A stretch of DNA of 18,941 nt from Bacillota bacterium (GTDB taxonomy: Bacteria; Bacillota; Clostridia; Lachnospirales; Lachnospiraceae), in the NCBI GenBank assembly GCA_023419655.1, contig JAEZXP010000101.1:1-18941 (forward strand), in the 5' to 3' direction. The notes under the pieces were generated by a model. The model made no database searches and had not been told where the DNA came from. It saw only the letters and a list, made by a program, of their open reading frames with translations. This document shows, piece by piece, positions 1-7,371 of the stretch (the stretch's first letter is position 1; each line of letters begins with the position of its first letter). A program made the position numbers and the translations under genes.

Positions 1-1477
1 ACGTCGCCTTTGACTTATCGTTCAGCTCTTCTATGATGTGTCTGCCGTCATTGGTTATCGCCTGCGTAGCGTCCGCTATTTTTTCGTTTTCATTCGTATT
101 TTCATACAGCAGGTTAATCTGTTCCGCCAGTCCTGACATCTGGGTCAGACAATGCTCGGCATCCTCCGCCTGATGGATAATACCGCCGCCTATATCTTCA
201 ATCGTTGCAGTTATTCCCTGGGTAGCCTCCAGCAAATCCCTTGAGGTGGACGACAGATGCTTGGCCGAGTTGCTTACCGTGCCGCTGACTCCCTGTACCT
301 CCCCAATCAAATTGCTCATGTTGTCAACCATATTCGATATACCGACCGCCAGATTCTTAAATTCATCTTTACGCTTTGTATTAAATTGTACGGTAAAATC
401 TCCTCTGGCCGCCTGTGCAATTGATTTATTCATACTGTCGATGGTATCGGTAATTCCTTTCGTTATAAGAAATACGACGGCAAATGCCACGATACATGCC
501 AGCGTAACAAATGCAATACTTAAAGTCCGGATTCCCTTTACTTCATTTGTAATGGTACTCTTTGGTATCAGAGAGCAAATCATACCCGGTATACCGTCAA
601 ACTTATTATAGATAAACAAATAATCCTTGTCCCTGAATTTTTCATAAGAAAAGCCGCTGGTTGCTTCTGATTCCAAAGCCTTCTGGTAATAGCTCCGGCC
701 GATAAACAGGCTGCCCATACCCGGCTCCGACAGAGTTTCTCTCCCATCCGCCGTTATAAATCCCTGTATGCTGCCTTCTCCCATATAATAGTCATTAAAC
801 ATCTCTTTTATACGGTCCACCGATATATCAAAAATAATAAAACCCCGTCCGTCACTGAATTTTCTGATAATAGAGATTGCGTAATTATTGGTACTGTACT
901 CTCTGTCCTTGAATGATATCTCGTCAAGCTCACTGTGATTCCCCAGCCACATGTATTGTGCCTTGGTTTCTTTGAAAGCAAGGCCTATGCTTGACGCCTC
1001 CATAGAAGGATATAAATTATCATTTATACCACTGGTCGTGGATACTCCCACTCCATTGGCACCAATGATATGTATATCCGATAGAAAATAATTTGACCTG
1101 ACATTCAGACCAATTCTGTCCTTCAAATCATCATAGGATTTCTTACTTGCCATCGCATCCTCAAAGCTTAACTCAAAAAATTTCTTAAAGTTAATGTCAA
1201 GAACGATTTCCATCGATGACTGCTCTGCCATGCTCAGACCCAGATTCATATACTTTTTTGTCGCATTTATCGTGTCCGATGCACTGACTTCATAGTTCTT
1301 AATAATCGCTTCTTCTGACTTTTGGTACGACATCACACCGTAAACAGCCAAAAAAAGTACCGGCACTAAAAGCCCCACAGCAAGCTTTACCTTTATGCTC
1401 CCCCAAATACTTGATAAAGGTAATCTCCCAAGCTTCGACTTAATACCCAGAACAAATTGCTTTAAGCCATTCTTCAT
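1..1477 (-). CDS. Methyl-accepting chemotaxis protein, 3' end outside window
   Basis: This is the N-terminal 492 residues of a transmembrane chemoreceptor; the reading frame stays open to the window edge. Translation from ATG at 1477 gives a short cytoplasmic lead, a first membrane segment at about residues 29-47, and a large extracellular region at about 50-310 with Cache-like sequence (the stretch around SVDRIKEMF and GFITADGRE is typical of dCache sensors). A second membrane segment follows at about 314-335. A HAMP linker at about 336-390 ends in DEFKNLAVGISNMVDNM, and then the start of the methyl-accepting coiled coil. A GGGGGG ribosome binding site lies about 8 bases upstream of the start. 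In this family the Cache domain binds a small ligand and the cytoplasmic tip, missing here, contacts CheA/CheW. The ligand cannot be inferred. The neighbouring sugar genes hint at a nutrient sensor, but nothing proves it. Confidence 0.93.
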   Translation of the reverse strand, partial: MKNGLKQFVLGIKSKLGRLPLSSIWGSIKVKLAVGLLVPVLFLAVYGVMSYQKSEEAIIKNYEVSASDTINATKKYMNLGLSMAEQSSMEIVLDINFKKFFELSFEDAMASKKSYDDLKDRIGLNVRSNYFLSDIHIIGANGVGVSTTSGINDNLYPSMEASSIGLAFKETKAQYMWLGNHSELDEISFKDREYSTNNYAISIIRKFSDGRGFIIFDISVDRIKEMFNDYYMGEGSIQGFITADGRETLSEPGMGSLFIGRSYYQKALESEATSGFSYEKFRDKDYLFIYNKFDGIPGMICSLIPKSTITNEVKGIRTLSIAFVTLACIVAFAVVFLITKGITDTIDSMNKSIAQAARGDFTVQFNTKRKDEFKNLAVGISNMVDNMSNLIGEVQGVSGTVSNSAKHLSSTSRDLLEATQGITATIEDIGGGIIHQAEDAEHCLTQMSGLAEQINLLYENTNENEKIADATQAITNDGRHIIEELNDKSKAT

Positions 1478-1512
1478 AGGTAAACCCCCCTATAATTTTA
1501 CATTATATCTAT

Positions 1513-1541
1513 AATATAGCAGTAATCTTACATAAAATCAA
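1513..1541 (-). promoter_or_regulatory. Probable sigma-A promoter of the chemoreceptor gene
   Basis: On the minus strand a TTGATT -35 (1541-1536) is followed after 17 bases by TATATT (1518-1513), preceded by TGC as an extended -10. It lies about 40 bases upstream of the chemoreceptor start. A second AT-rich -10-like TATAAT lies closer to the gene but lacks a matching -35. Confidence 0.5.
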
Positions 1542-1596
1542 TGGGTTTTGTCAGTTTCTTTCTATGATATATGCCGAATTGTAATTTTATAATGTT

Positions 1597-2352
1597 TTAG
1601 TCGATAAGCCGGTACTCTTTCGGTGATTTACCGGTAATTTTTCTGAAATTCCGGTGAAAGGTCTTCAAATTATTATATCCGCAATTAACAGCGATATCTC
1701 CGATGGTATCCGCAGAATTCTTTAGCAAATAACAGGCCTGTGAAATCCTGTAATTATTCAGGTATTCTGTAAAGGTCATATCCATCTGCCGGGCAAATAA
1801 TTTTGATATGTACGGGTAATCGTACTGCAGCTTCTTCGCCACGTCCTTTAAGGTAAAGTCAGAAGAATAATTCTGCTCCACAAAGAGAATAATCTTATAA
1901 AGCAATTTCATCTGAGTTGACTGCAAAGCCTCAACAAACAGCTTTTGTCTTACCATCCGGTCGCATATATCATAGAGAAAGCTTTTCTGGCTGTATATAT
2001 TATGCAGCTTATCAACATTTAATTTCTTTTCTAAATGCAATACATTATCATCCGGCACAGTACCCTTATAGTTCATAAAAAAATCACCTACCAGTTCCGG
2101 AGCAAATAAAATAACCGTGATTTTAGAATAATCCTTTGTTATAAATTCATGTACCTGATTCGGAAATACAAATGCCATATCATTTTTTTGCAGATGATAT
2201 TCCTTCTGGTCAATCGATATCGTCAGATTTCCGCTGTTAACATAGATAATTTCAAAAGCCAGATGAAAATGAAGGGGAAACGAAAAATTCTTAAGTGATG
2301 TTATACGAAAAAATTCTTTTCCCTCCACTCCATGCTTTTCAAAAAAAATCAT
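1597..2352 (-). CDS. AraC-family transcriptional regulator with cupin sensor domain
   Basis: A DNA-binding activator of about 251 residues. The N-terminal half (about 15-95) is a cupin-type beta barrel with the HFHxxFEI(I)Y pattern and a later NQVHEF segment, the usual sugar-sensing domain of this family. The C-terminal 100 residues carry the two helix-turn-helix motifs, with the second motif in IGDIAVNCGYNNLKTFHRNFRK followed by TGKSPKEYR, the family signature. The frame is open to an ATG at 2364, but I prefer the ATG at 2352 because GGAGGAAAGA sits directly before it with ideal spacing, whereas the upstream ATG has only a weak site. It is divergent from the GH120 xylosidase gene with overlapping promoters, so it most likely controls that gene in response to a pentose or xylo-oligosaccharide; that assignment is inference from position. 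Confidence 0.93.
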   Translation of the reverse strand: MIFFEKHGVEGKEFFRITSLKNFSFPLHFHLAFEIIYVNSGNLTISIDQKEYHLQKNDMAFVFPNQVHEFITKDYSKITVILFAPELVGDFFMNYKGTVPDDNVLHLEKKLNVDKLHNIYSQKSFLYDICDRMVRQKLFVEALQSTQMKLLYKIILFVEQNYSSDFTLKDVAKKLQYDYPYISKLFARQMDMTFTEYLNNYRISQACYLLKNSADTIGDIAVNCGYNNLKTFHRNFRKITGKSPKEYRLID

Positions 2353-2446
2353 TCTTTCCTCCATTCCGCTGCCAATTCAGCACAAAATCATACATGAAAA
2401 AGTTTCGCTGCAATTTCTTTCATCAAATAAAACACGAATATTGTCT

Positions 2447-2460
2447 TATAGTATACTATA
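2447..2460. promoter_or_regulatory. 14-bp perfect palindrome in the divergent promoter region
   Basis: TATAGTATACTATA is a perfect palindrome. It ends 7 bases before the -35 of the GH120 promoter and covers the -10 of the regulator promoter. That placement suits a site which represses the regulator gene and activates the hydrolase gene, but AT-rich palindromes also arise by chance. Confidence 0.35.
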
Positions 2461-2479
2461 TTTTGGATTGAGTAAGCAA
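2450..2479 (-). promoter_or_regulatory. Probable promoter of the AraC-family regulator gene
   Basis: Minus strand TTGCTT (2479-2474), 18-base spacer, TATACT (2455-2450). The -10 lies inside the palindrome at 2447-2460, and the -35 overlaps the divergent GH120 promoter, so the two promoters should compete or be co-regulated. Confidence 0.5.
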
Positions 2480-2496
2480 CCCATATTATCTATAAT
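2468..2496 (+). promoter_or_regulatory. Probable sigma-A promoter of the GH120 xylosidase gene
   Basis: TTGAGT (2468-2473), 17-base spacer, TATAAT (2491-2496). The -10 is a perfect match and the spacing ideal. Transcription would start near 2503, leaving a short leader with AAAGGAGG at about 2516-2523, 9 bases before the start codon. Confidence 0.7.
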
Positions 2497-2532
2497 TAAA
2501 GGCAATAAAATTATAAAAGGAGGTTTTATAAA

Positions 2533-4464
2533 ATGATATATCATGTGGCAAAAAACGGTTCTGACCTGGGACAGGGCACTTTGCAGGAGCCGTTTCTTAC
2601 AATTAATAAAGCTGCCTCTGTTGCAGTTGCCGGAGACACGATTACTGTCCATGAAGGTGTGTATCGTGAATGGGTAAATCCTAAATACAAGGGATTAAGC
2701 GATAAACGAAGAATCGTCTATCAGGCTGCTCAGGATGAAAAGGTTGTTATCAAGGGCTCCGAAGAAATCAAAGACTGGCAGAAGGTAGAGGGCAATGTAT
2801 GGAAGACGGTCCTTCCCAATAGCCTTTTCGGTGATTACAACCCCTATGAATTGGAGGTATTCGGTGACTGGCTTATAACAACTGATATCAAGCATCTGGG
2901 TGATGTATATCTTAACGGGATGTCGTTCTATGAGGTTACCAGCTATGACCAGCTGATAAATCCTGAGGTCCGAACAGAGATATTAGACAACTGGACCAAA
3001 ACAATTGTACCGGTTCACAACCCGGAGCAGACAAAATACGTCTGGTTTGCAGAAGTAACCGGGGATACCACAACCATCTATGCGAATTTCCAGGGCGCAG
3101 ACCCATGCAAGGAACTCGTTGAAATCAATGTCCGCCGGTCCTGCTTCTATCCAAAGGAAACCGGAATCGATTATATCACCGTAAGAGGCTTTGAGATGGC
3201 TCACGGTGCAACCCCCTGGGCACCTCCCACTGCTGACCAGCCCGGACTTATCGGCGCCCATTGGAGCAAGGGCTGGATAATCGAGAACAATATCATTCAT
3301 GACTCAAAATGCAGTGCTGTCAGCATCGGCAAGGAAGGCTCCACCGGACATAACTACCGCTCCATCCGCAAGGACAAGCCCGGCTATCAATACCAGCTTG
3401 AATCTGTATTTTCTGCCGAGCGCAATGGCTGGTGCAAGGAAAAAATCGGTTCCCATATCATACGGTACAATACCATCTATGACTGCGGACAGAACGGCAT
3501 CGTCGGTCATCTGGGATGTGTATTCAGCGATATTCACCACAACCATATCTACAATATCGCCTTAAAGCGTGAATTTTACGGTCATGAAATAGCCGGAATC
3601 AAGCTCCATGCCGCAATCGATGTCCAGATTCATCACAACCGAATTCATGACTGCTCCTTAGGAATATGGTCCGACTGGCAGACCCAGGGCACACGATTCA
3701 GCAAGAACCTTTTATACAACAATTGCCGTGATTTATTCGTGGAGGTAAGTCATGGTCCATACATTGTCGACCATAATATCATGACGGCTGATTATGCCAT
3801 TGACAACGTGGCACAGGGCGGTGCCTATATTAATAATCTGATTCGCGGAAGAATGGTTCAAAGAGATGTGCTTGCCCGTTCAACACAGTATCATCTGCCC
3901 CATAGTACAAAAATAAAAGGCTTTTCACTTGTTTACGGCAAAGATGACCGTTTTTACAACAATCTCTTTGTCGGGGTTGAAGAATCAGAAGGAGCCGAAA
4001 TCGCCGGAACAGCCGGAACCTCTCATTATAACGGCGCTCCTACCTCTATGGAAGAATATATTGAAGAGGTCCACAAGAATCACGGTGACCTTGATACCTT
4101 CTTAAAGGTTCAGCAACCGGTATATATTAACAATAATATGTATCTTAACGGCGCTGTTCCATTTGACAAAGAGAAAGACAAGCTGGTGAATGATAATTTC
4201 GACCCCAAGGTCAGCATTGTTGAGGAAGGCGACGAAGTGTACCTGTCCATTGAATTACCCGACAACTTCGAAGAGCTTCCGGGTCCGGTTCATTCAACGG
4301 ATACTCTTCCCAGAGTTCGTATCGTTGATGCCGAATTTGAACAGCCCGACGCAAGCAAGGTCGTACTGGATACGGATTACCTTGACAGCAAAAAAGGGGG
4401 CGAATCACCTTTAGGTCCGATTTCGAACCTCAAAAAAGGTAAAAATTATATTAAGGTGTGGTAA
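2533..4464 (+). CDS. GH120 beta-xylosidase
   Basis: A 643-residue intracellular glycosidase closely resembling the Thermoanaerobacterium saccharolyticum beta-xylosidase XylC, founding member of family GH120, as I recall that sequence; segments such as TINKAASVAVAGDT, GLSDKRR and ATPWAPPTADQPGLIG are shared and the length matches (about 640). The family folds as a right-handed parallel beta helix with an inserted beta sandwich and releases xylose from xylo-oligosaccharides with retention. The known nucleophile and acid/base (Asp382 and Glu405 in XylC) correspond here to Asp381 in WSDW and Glu404 in FVEVSHG, both present. There is no signal peptide, so it acts on imported oligosaccharides. The ribosome binding site AAAGGAGG is near perfect. 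The gene is monocistronic: its own promoter upstream, a hairpin terminator downstream and a convergent gene beyond. Confidence 0.95.
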   Translation: MIYHVAKNGSDLGQGTLQEPFLTINKAASVAVAGDTITVHEGVYREWVNPKYKGLSDKRRIVYQAAQDEKVVIKGSEEIKDWQKVEGNVWKTVLPNSLFGDYNPYELEVFGDWLITTDIKHLGDVYLNGMSFYEVTSYDQLINPEVRTEILDNWTKTIVPVHNPEQTKYVWFAEVTGDTTTIYANFQGADPCKELVEINVRRSCFYPKETGIDYITVRGFEMAHGATPWAPPTADQPGLIGAHWSKGWIIENNIIHDSKCSAVSIGKEGSTGHNYRSIRKDKPGYQYQLESVFSAERNGWCKEKIGSHIIRYNTIYDCGQNGIVGHLGCVFSDIHHNHIYNIALKREFYGHEIAGIKLHAAIDVQIHHNRIHDCSLGIWSDWQTQGTRFSKNLLYNNCRDLFVEVSHGPYIVDHNIMTADYAIDNVAQGGAYINNLIRGRMVQRDVLARSTQYHLPHSTKIKGFSLVYGKDDRFYNNLFVGVEESEGAEIAGTAGTSHYNGAPTSMEEYIEEVHKNHGDLDTFLKVQQPVYINNNMYLNGAVPFDKEKDKLVNDNFDPKVSIVEEGDEVYLSIELPDNFEELPGPVHSTDTLPRVRIVDAEFEQPDASKVVLDTDYLDSKKGGESPLGPISNLKKGKNYIKVW

Positions 4465-4471
4465 TATTTTA

Positions 4472-4500
4472 GGGGAGCAATTTTGCTCCCCTTATTTTTT
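4472..4500 (+). terminator. Rho-independent terminator of the xylosidase gene
   Basis: GGGGAGCA pairs perfectly with TGCTCCCC (4472-4479 with 4484-4491), followed by TTATTTTTT. It begins 7 bases after the stop codon. The same hairpin could help stop the convergent minus-strand transcript, but its T-run on that side is poor. Confidence 0.85.
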
Positions 4501-4504
4501 AAAA

Positions 4505-5707
4505 CTATCTAACCAATTTTATAATTCTCATGAATTTTCTTGCCATCTTCATGGCTGTATTTAGAAAGGGTCCTTCCATCTCCTTCTTTATCTGTTTTAG
4601 CTCTTTTCGGATTTCGATGTTTTGCGGGCAGTGCTTTTCACATTTTCCGCAGCCTGTACAGATGGAAGCATAGGCAGGGTTATCGGATAGTCCGCCCAGG
4701 GTGCGAAGATAGATGGTTTTGTTTCGTTTTTCATCCAACAGGTATTTGTCATTATATACAGAGAAACATCCCGGAATGTTAACACCGAATGGACAGGGCA
4801 TGCAATACCCGCATCCGGTACAGGGAACTTTGGTTTTCTCATGCATAATCTCCATTACCCTGTCAAATACCTCAACCTCTTCCTCCGACAGAGAATCAGG
4901 AAGCCCCTCCTCTGCGATACGCACATTTTCTTCAAGCTGCTTCTCATCACGCATACCCGATAAAACCACCGTAACTTCCGGATGGTTCCATATCCATCGG
5001 AGCGCCCATTCTACAGGCGTAGATTCTCTGTCATGGGAGGAAAACGCATGCAGTACCTCTTTCGGCAGACGCTCTGCCAGTCTTCCGCCCCGAAGGGGTT
5101 CCATTATAATAACGGGGATTCCCAGCGAATGGGCAAGCTGCAGCCCTGATTTGCCCGCCTGATTGTTCACATCCAGATAATTGTATTGAATCTGGCAAAA
5201 ATCCCAATGATAGGCTGTAATTAGCTGTTCAAAAGCCGTCTTGGAGCCATGGAAGGAGAATCCGAGATTTTTAATAACACCCTGTCTTTTTAAATCCTCC
5301 AGCCAATCCATTACCCCAAGCGCCTTCATCTTCTCAAAGCCTGCCATATCTGACAGCATATGAAGCAGATAATAATCCACATAATCCGTCCTAAGCTTTG
5401 AAAGCTGTGTGGCGAATATCTTTTTTGCACCGTCAAGCTTACTGAACATGAACGGAGGAAGCTTTGTCGCAATCTTTACATTTTCCCGATATCCGCCGGA
5501 TAAAGCCTTCCCGAGAATGGTCTCGCTTTTACCCCCGTTATAAAAATAAGCCGTATCAAAGTAATTAATCCCCTTATTCATACATTCTCTGATTAAGGCA
5601 ATGGACCTTTCCTCATCCACACTGCCGTTCTTCATAGGAAAACGCATGCAGCCAAAGCCCAGAATGGATAATTTATCTTTGTTTTTACTATTCGTTCTGG
5701 TAAGCAT
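4505..5707 (-). CDS. Aldo/keto reductase with C-terminal 2x[4Fe-4S] ferredoxin domain
   Basis: A 400-residue protein made of an aldo/keto reductase barrel (about 10-280) and a ferredoxin-like tail. The AKR tetrad is intact: Asp51 and Tyr56 in FDTAYFY, Lys82 in ATK, His116 in YYLLH. The tail holds two cluster motifs, CxxCxxCxxCP starting at Cys296 and CxxCxxCxxxCP starting at Cys350. This architecture is common in anaerobes and usually annotated only as an oxidoreductase; the clusters probably relay electrons between ferredoxin-type donors and the barrel, and the substrate is unknown. It is the last gene of the minus-strand cluster, 50 bases after ftsX, with AGAGGATGA before its start. It may be co-transcribed with ftsEX without sharing their function. 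Confidence 0.9.
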   Translation of the reverse strand: MLTRTNSKNKDKLSILGFGCMRFPMKNGSVDEERSIALIRECMNKGINYFDTAYFYNGGKSETILGKALSGGYRENVKIATKLPPFMFSKLDGAKKIFATQLSKLRTDYVDYYLLHMLSDMAGFEKMKALGVMDWLEDLKRQGVIKNLGFSFHGSKTAFEQLITAYHWDFCQIQYNYLDVNNQAGKSGLQLAHSLGIPVIIMEPLRGGRLAERLPKEVLHAFSSHDRESTPVEWALRWIWNHPEVTVVLSGMRDEKQLEENVRIAEEGLPDSLSEEEVEVFDRVMEIMHEKTKVPCTGCGYCMPCPFGVNIPGCFSVYNDKYLLDEKRNKTIYLRTLGGLSDNPAYASICTGCGKCEKHCPQNIEIRKELKQIKKEMEGPFLNTAMKMARKFMRIIKLVR

Positions 5708-5757
5708 GAAGTCATCCTCTCTTTTCTCATCACTTGTCTGGGTTATAATGAATCTGA

Positions 5758-6648
5758 TTATTTTTTCGTGGATATAGAAGACAGACCGAACAAGCTGCCG
5801 AAGAACCCAAGCAAAAGACTTAAGGATGGCAGTAAGAAGGTCATCTTATCAATTAATTCTCCTCTGGGCGGCAGCGACAAAAACGGGATTGTTCCGCCTA
5901 TACTGTTATAGGCTCCATTTATCAGCAGCACAATGGATAAAGCTGCAATCAATCCTCCCAGCAAGGTCAGCAAAAGCCCTGTCAGCACATAGGGAAATCC
6001 TATAAATGCGCCGGGAGAACCCAGAAGCCTCAGGGTGTTAATCTGCTCCTTATTGTTATATATCCCCTGACGAATCATATGGGAAAGAATAATAAGCGTG
6101 GTTATCCCTACGGCCGCTATCATAAGATATCCCAGCAGCTTTAATGCATGGGTAATATCCTGTATCTTCTCCAACACATCCCTGTTGTCTCTGACATATT
6201 CGATACCATCCATATCCTTTATACTGCCAAGAACCAGGTCCATGTTCTCTACGTTAATCTGTATCTCCACAAAGGCTTCAAAGGGATTCTCATCAAAAAG
6301 CTCAAGAATTCTGGCTTCCTCTCCCAGTATATCCTCCATCCTGTTCTTTGCCTCGTCCTCATCAACAAGCCTGGTACTGCGGACTCCGTCTATTTTTCCT
6401 ATTTTTGCAACGATGTTATCTTTTTCTACTGCTGTAGTCTCTTGTGAAAAATACCCGTTAATCTCCGCCTCTTCATTGAGCATCACCACCAGACGGTTGC
6501 CGATATCGGTACCGGTTATTACAATTCCCAAAAGAAATAGAATCAGTCCCGTACCGATAACCGAGAAAATATTGGACAGAAGGTTAAGCCGGATAATCCT
6601 TCCCGTTTCCTTGATAAAATAACCGATATTGAACAGAAAGCTTTTCAT
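5758..6648 (-). CDS. ftsX: Cell division ABC transporter permease FtsX
   Basis: A 296-residue membrane protein of normal FtsX length. It has one N-terminal membrane helix (about 22-45), an extracytoplasmic domain (about 50-165), then three helices (about 170-192, 218-243 and 269-292), the four-helix FtsX topology. Sequence such as YVRDNRDVLEKI and QINTLRLLGSPGAFIGFPY is typical. FtsX relays ATP hydrolysis by FtsE across the membrane to switch on a peptidoglycan hydrolase or its activator bound to the extracytoplasmic loop. Its ATG overlaps the ftsE stop codon by 4 bases, so translation is coupled. The secreted coiled-coil protein encoded upstream of ftsE is the obvious candidate partner. Confidence 0.95.
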   Translation of the reverse strand: MKSFLFNIGYFIKETGRIIRLNLLSNIFSVIGTGLILFLLGIVITGTDIGNRLVVMLNEEAEINGYFSQETTAVEKDNIVAKIGKIDGVRSTRLVDEDEAKNRMEDILGEEARILELFDENPFEAFVEIQINVENMDLVLGSIKDMDGIEYVRDNRDVLEKIQDITHALKLLGYLMIAAVGITTLIILSHMIRQGIYNNKEQINTLRLLGSPGAFIGFPYVLTGLLLTLLGGLIAALSIVLLINGAYNSIGGTIPFLSLPPRGELIDKMTFLLPSLSLLLGFFGSLFGLSSISTKK

Positions 6649-7319
6649 ACCTTCTCCCTCCGTTCTATGGTAAGTCTGCCGCTATTTACCCTTATAAAGG
6701 TGGCATTCTTCTCATCCTTAATAAGATGGGTTGCATGGGTGGTTATAATAACGGTGGTATCCTCTGTCATAAAGGACTTTAACAGCTCCAGTATATTGAT
6801 GGCATTGTCATAATCAAGATTCCCGGTAGGCTCGTCTGCCAGAATAAGCGACGGTTTTCTTGCAACCGCTCTGGCAATGGCAACCCTTTGGGATTCTCCC
6901 CATGACAGATTTTCTACCTTTGATAATTTCTTATGTCCCAATCCGACTTTTTCCAGAGCCTCATGAGCCAGGGCTTTCATCTGCTTCGGCATAATTCCAA
7001 GAAACCGCATTCCCATCATGACATTTTCCAGGGATGTTCTGCCCTCTATTAATTTAAATTCCTGAAATACAGGCCCTATCTTTCTCCTGATTTTGCGAAT
7101 ATCCCTTCCCCTGTTGTTATGGATGGCTTTACCCAGAACCATCAGCTTTCCGGACGACGGATATTCCATTCCCATCAATAATTTTAACAGGCTTGTTTTG
7201 CCTGAGCCGCTGGGTCCTGTTATGTATACCAACTCGCCCGGCCTTATGTCCAGATTAACATCTGTCAGTGCCTGTGTACTATCCGGATAGATTAGTGATA
7301 CATCTCTTGCTTCAATCAT
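6645..7319 (-). CDS. ftsE: Cell division ATP-binding protein FtsE
   Basis: A 224-residue ABC ATPase. Walker A is GPSGSGKT (residues 35-42), the Q-loop glutamine is Gln86, Walker B is LILADEP (158-164) and the switch histidine is His195. The start MIEARDVSLIYPDSTQALTDV is typical of FtsE. The signature motif reads LSWGE (138-142), with Trp140 where FtsE usually has Gly; some other ABC ATPases carry LSYGQ there, so function is probably kept. GAGAGGAAAAG precedes the start, itself preceded by a small GC-rich hairpin. With FtsX it forms the complex that energises septal or side-wall peptidoglycan cleavage. Confidence 0.95.
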   Translation of the reverse strand: MIEARDVSLIYPDSTQALTDVNLDIRPGELVYITGPSGSGKTSLLKLLMGMEYPSSGKLMVLGKAIHNNRGRDIRKIRRKIGPVFQEFKLIEGRTSLENVMMGMRFLGIMPKQMKALAHEALEKVGLGHKKLSKVENLSWGESQRVAIARAVARKPSLILADEPTGNLDYDNAINILELLKSFMTEDTTVIITTHATHLIKDEKNATFIRVNSGRLTIERREKV

Positions 7320-7335
7320 CTTTTCCTCTCATTCC

Positions 7336-7352
7336 GCCGCCCCTGTGGCGGC
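7336..7352 (-). other. Small GC-rich hairpin before ftsE
   Basis: GCCGCC (7336-7341) pairs with GGCGGC (7347-7352) around a 5-base loop, in the 52-base gap between the coiled-coil gene and ftsE. There is no T-run, so it is not a terminator. It could be an RNA processing or stability element that sets relative expression; this is unproven. Confidence 0.4.
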
Positions 7353-7371
7353 ACCAAATATCTCTGTCTGA

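Noticed and set aside
2393..2407. Cre-like sequence ATGAAAAAGTTTCGC near the AraC regulator
   Set aside because: It lacks the central CG of cre sites and is AT-rich enough to arise by chance.
6098..6622. 174-codon plus-strand frame inside ftsX, rich in Ser and Ile
   Set aside because: Antisense shadow of a membrane-protein gene; no start signal and low-complexity composition.
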